Shown one piece after another: positions 1 to 5,362 of a DNA stretch of 14,693 bases; within the stretch, counting starts at the first letter, position 1; each line of letters begins with the position of its first letter. The stretch spans positions 1 to 14,693 of the forward strand of contig JANRIM010000011.1 in the NCBI GenBank assembly GCA_033764865.1. The letters are read 5' to 3'. The notes beneath the pieces are model-generated. The model saw only the letters and a list, made by a program, of their open reading frames with translations, ran no database searches and was not told the origin of the DNA. A program made the translations under genes and the position numbers. This DNA is from VFBF01 sp033764865. GTDB lineage: Bacteria; Pseudomonadota; Alphaproteobacteria; Caulobacterales; Aquidulcibacteraceae.

Positions 1-407
1 GCGCTCGTGAGGCCAATCACGCCTTCGCGCGTCTTCACGCCGCTGAGCAGGGCGGTGGCGGTGGGCGCGGAGTCCGAGATCTGGGAGTCGTGGCCGTAGG
101 TGCGCGACAGCGCCACGTGCGGAAACGTATCCATCGCCAGGGTGTGGCTCTCGCCGTCCTTGCCCTGCCGCTGGCCGGCGAAGATGCGCGTGGCGGTGAC
201 GGTGGTCACGCCCATGCCGTCGCCCACGAAGATGATGACGTTGCGCGCCCGCGGCGCGCCCGGCTGGGCGGCGACGTGGGCGAGGCCGGCCTCGAAGTAG
301 GGGTCCGCCCGTTGCGGCACGGAGACCGCAGCGCCCGTCGCAGCGGGAACGGAGGCGCAAGCGCCCAGAGCGGCCGCCAGCAGCGCCGCCGTCAAAACCG
401 GTTTCAT
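1..407 (-). CDS. Alkaline phosphatase, lipoprotein-type, N-terminal part (runs off left edge)
   Basis: Only the first 135 codons are present; the gene continues beyond base 1. The start ATG at 407 follows a GGAGG ribosome site about 8 nt upstream. The protein begins with MKPVLTAALLAAALGAC, a lipoprotein signal peptide with a lipobox-like LGAC, so it is probably anchored by a lipid at Cys16 on the periplasmic side. Next comes NVIIFVGDGMG, the metal-binding motif of alkaline phosphatases (Asp ligand). Near residue 117 is SDSAPTATAL, where the Ser of D-S-A is the phosphorylated nucleophile. Family knowledge: these Zn/Mg enzymes hydrolyse phosphomonoesters in the periplasm. The metal ligands of the C-terminal half lie outside the window, so integrity cannot be judged. 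Repeats resembling a PhoB box precede it, suggesting induction by phosphate starvation. Confidence 0.9.
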   Translation of the reverse strand, partial: MKPVLTAALLAAALGACASVPAATGAAVSVPQRADPYFEAGLAHVAAQPGAPRARNVIIFVGDGMGVTTVTATRIFAGQRQGKDGESHTLAMDTFPHVALSRTYGHDSQISDSAPTATALLSGVKTREGVIGLTS

Positions 408-448
408 GGGATCAGCCTCCAGTCACCCGCGCCGTCTACGTCGCCTGC

Positions 449-466
449 ATGACGTCCCGGTGACAC
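449..466 (-). promoter_or_regulatory. Possible PhoB (Pho) box upstream of the alkaline phosphatase gene
   Basis: Read on the minus strand, GTGTCAC (466-460), four bases, then ACGTCAT (455-449) give two 7-mers with an 11-nt period. This is the layout of a Pho box (consensus CTGTCAT repeated every 11 bp). Each 7-mer matches the consensus at 5 of 7 bases. Ten bases further on is TAGACG (438-433), a weak -10 at the spacing expected for PhoB-activated promoters. The start codon is 42 nt downstream of the box. Regulation is inferred from the spacing and the gene downstream. Confidence 0.4.
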
Positions 467-469
467 ATT

Positions 470-514
470 CACGTGACGCTCCAGGCACGTGACGCTCCGG
501 GCCAGTGACGTCGC
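470..514. repeat. 16-bp-period tandem repeat with CACGTGACGCTCC core
   Basis: CACGTGACGCTCC occurs exactly at 470-482 and 486-498. A degenerate third copy, centred on GTGACG, starts at 502. The period is 16 bp. The repeats lie between the end of the TetR-like gene and the phosphatase gene, just upstream of the Pho-like box. On the minus strand they read GCGTCAC, GCGTCAC and ACGTCAC, related to the Pho-like 7-mers. They may be extra regulator-binding sites. Confidence 0.6.
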
Positions 515-528
515 CGGCCTGCGACGCC

Positions 529-1110
529 TCAGGCGCCGCGCTTGCGCACGAAGCCCAGGCGCTCGCCCCATTCTTCGGTCTGGCGCAGGCTTCTGTCGAG
601 GGCGGCCATGGTCTTGGCGAAGTCCCCGTCGGCGTCCTCGCGCCAGGCCTGGTGTCCGCGGGTGAGGGTGACGGCGAGCGCCTGCACCTTGGCCGCGCCG
701 TCGACGCCGTCCACCCGTTCGCCGGCCAGCGTGAGCAGCCAGCGGGCGCTGCGCCCGGCGCGCGCGTACGCCGCCGCCGCCGCGACGCCGTCGCGGCCCC
801 GCTCCAGCGCCAGCAGCGCGCCGCGGTGCGGCTCCATCGCCTCAAACCGTTTCATCGCGAGATCGAACACGCGATCCCGCAGGGGCTGGCTGTGGTCGAT
901 GCCGGTCACGCCCTCCGCCGCCGCGCGGTCGAAGTGGTCGTCCAGCACGTCCGGCGCATCGGCCGGGGAAAGGCCCGCGAGGCTGGCGACGTCCACATGC
1001 GCGGCCTCGGCGATGTCGAAGATCGTCACGTCCCGCCAGGGCTTCGCGCCGGCGAGCTTCAGCACGCCTTTGGCGAAGGCGGCGCGGGCGGCGGCGTCGG
1101 GACCGATCAT
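529..1110 (-). CDS. TetR-like (possibly COQ9-like) regulator, third gene of the ybjN-proC operon
   Basis: 193 aa. The N-terminus (about residues 10-60: FAKGVLKLAGAKPWRDVTIF, then DIAEAAHVDVASL) fits the first helices and helix-turn-helix of TetR-type regulators. It is followed by VLDDHFDRAA, in place of the usual YYHF turn into the ligand-binding domain. The rest is predicted all-helical and Ala-rich, with no catalytic motif. The recognition region is weakly conserved, so the protein may be a regulator or a TetR-fold protein that no longer binds DNA; COQ9-type proteins share this fold. Its ATG (1110-1108) overlaps the proC stop (ATGA), so translation is probably coupled to proC. A longer open frame continues upstream through proC, but it is a shadow there. 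The family call is moderate and the ligand and targets are unknown. Confidence 0.75.
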   Translation of the reverse strand: MIGPDAAARAAFAKGVLKLAGAKPWRDVTIFDIAEAAHVDVASLAGLSPADAPDVLDDHFDRAAAEGVTGIDHSQPLRDRVFDLAMKRFEAMEPHRGALLALERGRDGVAAAAAYARAGRSARWLLTLAGERVDGVDGAAKVQALAVTLTRGHQAWREDADGDFAKTMAALDRSLRQTEEWGERLGFVRKRGA

Positions 1111-1931
1111 GGCGTCTCTGCTCCCCGGCCCAGCTCCCTGGACCGTTGCGTGGCGGCGGCCACGGCCCGCCGCATGACGGGCCCCAGGCCATCGGCGCCC
1201 TGTAGCACATCGAGCGCGGCCTGTGTTGTCCCGCCGGGGGACGTCACCTGCTTGCGCAGCGCCGCCGGCGCCTCGCCGCTTTCCAGCATCAGCGCGCCGG
1301 CGCCGGCCACGGTCTGGCGCGCCAGCCGCCCGGCGATCTCGCGGTCGAGCCCCTCCGCCTCGGCGGCGGCGGCCAGCACCTCCGCCAGCAGGAACACGTA
1401 CGCCGGGCCGGAGCCGGACACCGCCGTCACCACGTCCATCAGCCGTTCCGTGGGGATGCTCTCCACGGCGCCCAGCGGATCCAGCAGCTGCTCGGCCAGC
1501 CGGCGATCCGCCGCGCCGCAGGCCGGGGCGGCCACGTAGGCGGTCACGCCCTGGCCGATCTGGCCCGGCGTGTTGGGCATGGCCCGGATCACACGGTCGG
1601 TGTCGAAGGCGCGCGCGATGGCTCCGATGGTGACGCCGGCCATCACGGAGAGCACCAGCGTCTTCGGCCCCACGAAGGTGCGGGCCCGGGCCACGGTCTC
1701 GTTGAACGTCTGCGGCTTGACCGCCACCACGACCACATCGGCCGCCGCGGCGTCGTGCGGGTTGAGCACCGCGCCGGCGGCGTCCAGCTCGCGCTCCAGC
1801 GCGGGGTCGAAGTGGGGCTCGATGACGGTGAGCGTCAGCCCCCCGCCGCGGCGGATGGCGGCCAGCCATCCGCGGACCAGCGCGCCGCCCATCTGGCCGG
1901 CTCCGACCAAGGCGACGGCCGGCTGTTCCAT
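1107..1931 (-). CDS. proC: Pyrroline-5-carboxylate reductase
   Basis: 274 aa, normal for the family. ProC catalyses the last step of proline synthesis, NAD(P)H-dependent reduction of 1-pyrroline-5-carboxylate to L-proline, in the cytoplasm. The N-terminal Rossmann fold starts with VALVGAGQMGGAL (nucleotide-binding GxGxxG, G10-G15), followed by VVVVAVKPQ at the end of the fold. RAMPNTPGQIGQG is the conserved substrate-side loop. The helical C-terminal dimerisation domain carries the family signature VSGSGPAYVFLLAEVL and then VTSPGGTTQAAL. All expected motifs are intact. The ATG at 1931 lies one base after the stop of the ybjN-like gene, and its stop overlaps the next start. The three genes therefore form a compact operon transcribed leftward. 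Confidence 0.96.
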   Translation of the reverse strand: MEQPAVALVGAGQMGGALVRGWLAAIRRGGGLTLTVIEPHFDPALERELDAAGAVLNPHDAAAADVVVVAVKPQTFNETVARARTFVGPKTLVLSVMAGVTIGAIARAFDTDRVIRAMPNTPGQIGQGVTAYVAAPACGAADRRLAEQLLDPLGAVESIPTERLMDVVTAVSGSGPAYVFLLAEVLAAAAEAEGLDREIAGRLARQTVAGAGALMLESGEAPAALRKQVTSPGGTTQAALDVLQGADGLGPVMRRAVAAATQRSRELGRGAETP

Positions 1932-1932
1932 G

Positions 1933-2439
1933 TCATGCTTCCCCGGCCGTCTCGAACAGCGCCGCGAACGCGGCGTCCTCTGCGCTCTTGCCGTCGTTCA
2001 GCAGGAAGCCGAAGGCGGGGTAGAAGCGGTCCGCCGCATCCAGCGCCGACGCCAGCAGCGCCTGCACCTCGCCCGGCGCGATCTCACTGCGCCCGATCAT
2101 CGGCACGGCGTGGCGGAACACGATGGAGCCGTCCTCGGCCCAGAGATCGAAGTGGCCCAGCCAGAGGTTCTCGTTGATCATGGCGATGAGGTGGGCGGCT
2201 TCGCGGCGGCGGCCTTCGTCGGCGGCCAGGCCGAACGACACCGTGAACAGCATCGCCGGCAGCTCCTCGCGCCAGCTGAAGTAGCCCACGGCCTCGCACC
2301 AGGCGCCCTTGAAGCCGAACTGCACGTCGCCGTCGTCGGCGCGTTCGCTGACGAAGCGGTCATCCTCCTGGAGGATGGCCTCCACGACGTCCATCAGTTC
2401 GTCGCCGGCTTCGACTTCTTCGTCCAGATAGAGATCCAT
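1933..2439 (-). CDS. YbjN domain-containing protein
   Basis: 168 aa, starting MDLYLDEEVEAGDELMDVVE. The ATG at 2439 has a GAGGGG ribosome site about 5 nt upstream. A longer in-frame start at 2550 would add a Pro/Arg-rich stretch unlike the family and was rejected. The body (FGFKGAWCEAVGYFSWREEL, then LFTVSFGLAADEGRR, AAHLIAMINENLWLGHFDLW, VFRHAVPM) has the alternating strands and helices of YbjN proteins, which resemble type III secretion chaperones in fold. Biochemical function is unknown; in enterobacteria YbjN affects motility and stress traits. It is the first gene of the operon with proC, an arrangement I recall as common in alphaproteobacteria. The protein is acidic and has no signal peptide, so it is cytoplasmic. 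Confidence 0.88.
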   Translation of the reverse strand: MDLYLDEEVEAGDELMDVVEAILQEDDRFVSERADDGDVQFGFKGAWCEAVGYFSWREELPAMLFTVSFGLAADEGRRREAAHLIAMINENLWLGHFDLWAEDGSIVFRHAVPMIGRSEIAPGEVQALLASALDAADRFYPAFGFLLNDGKSAEDAAFAALFETAGEA

Positions 2440-2770
2440 GGCGCCCCTCGTTGGGTCGCGGGGCCGCACTGGGGCCCCCGCGGGAAGACGGACCAATGAA
2501 GGCGGCGAATTGGGCCGCCCCCATGACTTGCCCTCAGGTCCGCACCTCACGGGCGCGAATCGTTACCCCAACCCAAAGTATGGAGCCCATGGTTAACACG
2601 CAATGGATGGACGCAGATGCCGCGGCGCGCCCGCGCCCGCGCGCACGACGGACGGGGAAAGGGGCGGGCGCGACGCGGCGGCGCCCAGTGTTGAGGCGCC
2701 GCGGGGCGCTGTTGGGTCTTGGATGACGTGGCGTCGCTTCGCTACCGTGGCCCAAACTGCGGAGTGGTTC
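2440..2770. promoter_or_regulatory. Divergent intergenic region between the ybjN operon and the FMO gene
   Basis: These 331 nt hold no convincing gene. For the leftward ybjN operon I see TTGCGT (2603-2598), a 17-nt spacer and TACTTT (2580-2575), which would give a leader of about 130 nt. The spacer contains TTAACCAT, and a GANTC site lies just downstream. For the rightward FMO gene the best candidate is TTGGAT (2719-2724), 18 nt, TACCGT (2743-2748), with GGAG at 2761-2764 as ribosome site. An 8-bp GC hairpin (arms 2678-2685 and 2695-2702) lies between them. All promoter calls are weak matches to sigma-70. Confidence 0.4.
2575..2603 (-). promoter_or_regulatory. Candidate ybjN-proC operon promoter with CtrA-like half-site
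   Basis: On the minus strand TTGCGT, 17 bases, TACTTT. Within the spacer TTAACCAT (2596-2589) matches the half-site that CtrA recognises in several alphaproteobacterial groups. A GANTC site (GAATC, 2557-2561), the target of CcrM-type methylation, lies about 14 bp beyond the -10. The promoter score is modest, and CtrA binding is inference from the half-site alone. Confidence 0.35.
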
Positions 2771-4117
2771 ATGGCGGCGTTGCCGAAGGCGTGCATCATC
2801 GGGGCGGGGCCCAGCGGGTTTTCCACCGCCAAGCGGCTGAAGGACCATGGCGTCCCGTACGACTGCTTCGAGGCGTCCGACGAGATCGGCGGGGTCTGGT
2901 ACTTCGGCAACCCCAACGGCGAGAGCGCCTGCTACCAGAGCCTGCACATCGACACCTCGAAATGGCGCCTCGCCTTCGAGGATTTTCCCGTGCCGGCGGG
3001 CTGGCCCGATTTTCCCCACCACGCCCAGCTCTTCCAGTACTTCAAGGACTACGTGGACCACTTCGGTCTGCGCCCCACGATCACCTTCAACACGCGGGTG
3101 ACGAAGGCGGAGCGGCGCGGGGAGGTCTGGGACGTCACGCTCTCCACCGGCGAGACGCGCACCTACGACGTGCTCATCGTGGCCAACGGCCACCACTGGG
3201 ATGCGCGCGTGCCCACGTACCCCGGCCACTTCGACGGGCCCCACTTCCACAGCCACAAGTACCAGGACCCGTTCCACCCCGTGGACATGCGCGGCAAGAA
3301 CGTCGTCGTCGTCGGCATGGGCAACTCGGCGATGGACATCGCGTCCGAGCTCTCCCAGCGGCCGATCTGCAAGAACCTCTACGTGTCGGCGCGGCGCGGG
3401 GTGTGGGTGCTGCCGAAGTACATGCACGGCGTGCCCGCGGACAAGGCCGCAGCGCCCGCGTGGATTCCGCGGCCCGTGGCGCTGGCGCTGGCGCGCGGGG
3501 CGATCAAGAAGGCGGTGGGCAACATGGAGGACTACGGCCTCCCCAAGCCCGACCATCAGGTGCTGGAGGCGCATCCCTCCGTCAGCGGCGAATTCCTCAC
3601 CCGCGCCGGCTGCGGCGACATCAAGATGAAGCCCGCCATCAAGGCGCTGGAAGGCGCGCGCGTGCGCTTCGTCGACGACACCGTGGAGGACGTCGACGCC
3701 ATCATCTACGCCACCGGCTACAACATCAGCTTCCCGTTCTTCACCGAAGCCGCGCTGAAGCCCGACGCGGAAAACCGCTACCCGCTGTTCAAGCGCATGA
3801 TGCGCCCGGACGCGCCGAACCTCTTCTTCATGGGCCTCGCCCAGCCGCTGCCCACGCTGGTGAACTTCGCCGAGCAGCAGTCGAAGCTCGTCGCCGCCTA
3901 TCTCACCGGCAAGTACCGCCCGCCGGCGCCGGAGGAGATGAACGCCATCACCGCAAAGGACGAAGCCTACTATCTCGGCCCCTTCTACAAATCCGCCCGC
4001 CACACCATCCAGGTCGATTTCGGCCACTACTGCCGGGACCTCATGAAGGAAATCCGCAAAGGCGAAGCACGCGCGAACGCGGCGGGCAACGCGCTGCCGG
4101 TGAAGGCGGTGGCGTAA
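2771..4117 (+). CDS. Flavin-containing monooxygenase (FMO family)
   Basis: 448 aa. Near the start, IIGAGPSG (residues 9-16) is the FAD-binding GxGxxG, followed by a Glu (FEASDEIGGVW) where FAD-binding folds place the ribose-binding acid. FDGPHFHSHKY (154-164) is an exact FxGxxxHSxxY, the FMO fingerprint; Baeyer-Villiger enzymes usually end this motif in W. VVVVGMGNSAMDIA (178-191) is the second, NADPH-binding Rossmann motif. YATGY (313-317) is the conserved late motif. Family role: NADPH- and O2-dependent oxygenation of soft nucleophiles (N or S), in the cytosol. The substrate cannot be told from sequence. The ATG at 2771 was chosen for the GGAG just upstream and because the protein then starts immediately before the FAD strand. 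It appears monocistronic and lies opposite in strand to both neighbouring operons. Confidence 0.92.
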   Translation: MAALPKACIIGAGPSGFSTAKRLKDHGVPYDCFEASDEIGGVWYFGNPNGESACYQSLHIDTSKWRLAFEDFPVPAGWPDFPHHAQLFQYFKDYVDHFGLRPTITFNTRVTKAERRGEVWDVTLSTGETRTYDVLIVANGHHWDARVPTYPGHFDGPHFHSHKYQDPFHPVDMRGKNVVVVGMGNSAMDIASELSQRPICKNLYVSARRGVWVLPKYMHGVPADKAAAPAWIPRPVALALARGAIKKAVGNMEDYGLPKPDHQVLEAHPSVSGEFLTRAGCGDIKMKPAIKALEGARVRFVDDTVEDVDAIIYATGYNISFPFFTEAALKPDAENRYPLFKRMMRPDAPNLFFMGLAQPLPTLVNFAEQQSKLVAAYLTGKYRPPAPEEMNAITAKDEAYYLGPFYKSARHTIQVDFGHYCRDLMKEIRKGEARANAAGNALPVKAVA

Positions 4118-4127
4118 CGGATCGCCT

Positions 4128-4185
4128 TGTACAGCGTCGCGGGGCTTGTCACGCGTTTGTCCCGTGCGTGGCGGCGACGTGTACA
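4128..4185. repeat. Inverted repeat with palindromic TGTACA ends
   Basis: TGTACAGCGTCGC (4128-4140) is mirrored by GCGACGTGTACA (4174-4185), with a single unpaired G (4134) and a 33-bp gap. Each end is itself the palindrome TGTACA. It starts 10 nt after the FMO stop codon. It could be a paired operator or an RNA stem; it lacks a T run, so it is not a classical terminator. Confidence 0.55.
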
Positions 4186-4209
4186 GTGTTTTCAAGGTGG
4201 ACCACCGAT

Positions 4210-4239
4210 CCCCGGTGTCGCCGCAGGCGGCGTCCGGGG
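4210..4239 (+). terminator. GC-rich hairpin downstream of the FMO gene (terminator-like, no T tract)
   Basis: CCCCGG (4210-4215) pairs with CCGGGG (4234-4239). Inside, CGCCG (4219-4223) pairs with CGGCG (4228-4232) around a 4-nt loop, with a small asymmetric bulge between. The stem is strong, but no T run follows. It may help end the FMO transcript, possibly with Rho, or be part of a structured RNA. Confidence 0.3.
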
Positions 4240-4489
4240 CCTATCGGCGCGGCCTGCGCGGGCGGTGGCGATCGTCACAGACCGTGGGGCCCGGACTGGC
4301 GGCTGTCGCCGCCATCCGGGGATGGTTGCGTGTCTTGCGGCGCGCGGCGGTCCTGCTGTCCGCTTGTCCCGCTGCGCCGGTGGACGAGGCGGTCGTTGCG
4401 AAAAAAGATTGCGATGCGCGCCAACGCGCCGCCGCCCGAAGGCCGCGTGGATAGCGTTCCATCCAATCCCACACCCCCGGGACCGGGCG

Positions 4490-4495
4490 TACAAT
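4490..4495 (+). promoter_or_regulatory. Candidate -10 box (TACAAT) for a leaderless transcript
   Basis: TACAAT matches TATAAT at 5 of 6 positions and ends 7 nt before the ATG at 4503. Transcription would therefore start at or next to the start codon. No good -35 is visible 17 nt upstream, and no ribosome site is visible. This fits a leaderless mRNA. Confidence 0.4.
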
Positions 4496-4502
4496 CGCGT
4501 CC

Positions 4503-4904
4503 ATGAACCTGCAGACGCCGCCCCCTTTCACCATCATCGCCTCGCTCATCGCCCTGCTGACCGCGCTGTTCGGCGCGTCGTCGGCGTGCGTGCGCCGCGT
4601 GGCGGCGATGCGGGGGCGGACGCTCGGCGGATTCTCGCGCATGGCGCGGCGGTGGATCGCGCGCGGCCACGCCATCGCCTATGACGGCGAGGATGACGCC
4701 ACGGTGGAGAAACGCATCGCGCGCATGGAATGGATTGCGCGCAATCCCGTAAAGGCCATGCGCCACCTGGCGCGTCGCGCCGACGGGTTGTTGCGGGCGC
4801 GGCTGGGGGGCGTATTCGCGCCGCCGTCGTTTGCGCCCCCGATCCTGCCGTGCCCGGCGCTGGCGTCTGCCGCGCCCGCGCCGGGCGCCGACGACACCAG
4901 CTAA
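4503..4904 (+). CDS. Small hypothetical protein with one N-terminal membrane helix
   Basis: 133 aa, not recognised. Residues about 9-28 (FTIIASLIALLTALFGASSA) form one hydrophobic helix with no charged residues, most likely an uncleaved membrane anchor. It is followed by a basic cytoplasmic-type stretch, then EDDATVEKRIARMEWIARNP, then VKAMRHLARRADGLLRARL, an amphipathic helical segment. The last 35 residues are Pro/Ala-rich and look disordered. The composition of the middle part and a well-placed TACAAT box argue that the gene is real. No Shine-Dalgarno sequence is visible. It ends convergent with ubiK, 117 nt away. Function is unknown; FMO partnership is possible only by position. Confidence 0.6.
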   Translation: MNLQTPPPFTIIASLIALLTALFGASSACVRRVAAMRGRTLGGFSRMARRWIARGHAIAYDGEDDATVEKRIARMEWIARNPVKAMRHLARRADGLLRARLGGVFAPPSFAPPILPCPALASAAPAPGADDTS

Positions 4905-4952
4905 CCGGCGCCGCCGGCGCGCCCGCTCCGGGCGCCCTGTTGCGACATCAAG

Positions 4953-4968
4953 GCCGGCGCTCGCCGGC
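4953..4968. terminator. Short GC hairpin between convergent genes
   Basis: GCCGGC (4953-4958) and GCCGGC (4963-4968) form a 6-bp stem with loop GCTC. It lies between the convergent ends of the small membrane protein and ubiK. No T run is present on either side, so a terminator role is only plausible. The rest of this 117-nt gap shows nothing else. Confidence 0.25.
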
Positions 4969-5021
4969 GATCACGGACGCACGCCGCGCGAGCCCTCGCG
5001 CCGGCGCCGGATGTGCTGGCG

Positions 5022-5246
5022 TCAGTCCTTGCCGGCCAGCAACGCCTCGATGCGCGCCTCCAGGGCTTCCACGCGCTCCTTGAGGGCCTCGTATTCGTCG
5101 CGGCTCACAAGGTCCATGTCGGCCACGAAGCGGTCGGCCTGGGTGCGCACGAAGCTCTTGGCCTCCTCCTGCACCCCCTGGGCGACGCCCATGGCGCCGG
5201 TCATCAGGCGGGCGACGTCGTCGAAGATGGAGCTCTGGGTCTGCAT
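5022..5246 (-). CDS. ubiK: Ubiquinone biosynthesis accessory factor UbiK (BMFP/YqiC family)
   Basis: 74 aa. The N-terminal half (SSIFDDVARLMTGAMGVAQG) is an amphipathic helix of the type that binds membranes. The C-terminal half (RDEYEALKERVEALEARIEA) has Leu/Ile/Val heptads and forms the trimeric coiled coil typical of BMFP proteins. Family role: UbiK works with UbiJ and the soluble Ubi complex to aid ubiquinone synthesis; related proteins can promote membrane fusion in vitro. The ATG at 5246 follows GAGGAT about 8-9 nt upstream. An ATG 11 codons further upstream (5279) has no such site and would add a Pro/Arg/Ser stretch. The gene is divergent from lgt, an arrangement I recall from other alphaproteobacteria. 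Confidence 0.88.
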   Translation of the reverse strand: MQTQSSIFDDVARLMTGAMGVAQGVQEEAKSFVRTQADRFVADMDLVSRDEYEALKERVEALEARIEALLAGKD

Positions 5247-5273
5247 GGGTCTGGATCCTCGGGAGGGCCTCGG

Positions 5274-5323
5274 TTGCACGGGAACGGTATTGCCTATTTA
5301 TGGGCGCCCGCGGCGCTCGGCAA
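5274..5323. promoter_or_regulatory. Divergent ubiK/lgt promoter sharing one AT-rich -10 element
   Basis: Minus strand: TTGCCG (5323-5318), 17 nt, TAAATA (5300-5295), leading to ubiK with a leader of about 40 nt. Plus strand: TTGCAC (5274-5279), 15 nt, TATTTA (5295-5300), leading to lgt. The ATTGCCTATTTATG patch is the only AT-rich stretch in this gap. If both promoters are used, they would compete for the same box. Scores are moderate and the plus-strand spacing is short. Confidence 0.4.
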
Positions 5324-5362
5324 CGAAGCGGGCCGCCCCGAACCGGGCCGAGAGGGGACCGC

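Larger units (their letters stand above)
4118..4502. other. 385-nt stretch without a convincing gene; inverted repeats
   Basis: Several reading frames are open here (for example 4146-4454 on the plus strand), but their products are Arg/Ala-rich, lack domain-like patterns and have no ribosome site. I therefore call it non-coding. It holds the TGTACA inverted repeat, a strong GC hairpin at 4210-4239, the short palindrome GGTGGACCACC (4196-4206) and an A-rich spot (GCGAAAAAAGATTGCG, near 4398-4413). A small RNA or a long regulatory region is possible but not shown. Confidence 0.5.

Noticed and set aside
505..1539. Long plus-strand open frame (344 aa) over the proC/TetR-like genes
   Set aside because: Antisense shadow of two well-supported genes; product is His/Arg/Ala-rich with no domain pattern and no ribosome site.
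2534..4195. 553-aa minus-strand open frame opposite the FMO gene
   Set aside because: Exactly antisense to a clear FMO with intact motifs; composition (Val/His/Arg/Gly) is typical of a GC-rich shadow frame.
4146..4454. Possible 102-aa protein in the gap after the FMO gene
   Set aside because: No ribosome site, no conserved-looking pattern, high Arg/Ala; it also reads through the hairpins.
4118..4502. Known housekeeping RNA (6S, SRP, RNase P, tmRNA)
   Set aside because: None of the diagnostic conserved sequences of these RNAs could be found by eye.
2719..4506. 595-aa plus-strand open frame overlapping the FMO gene
   Set aside because: Second-frame shadow with Arg/Gly-rich nonsense composition; the FMO frame carries all motifs.
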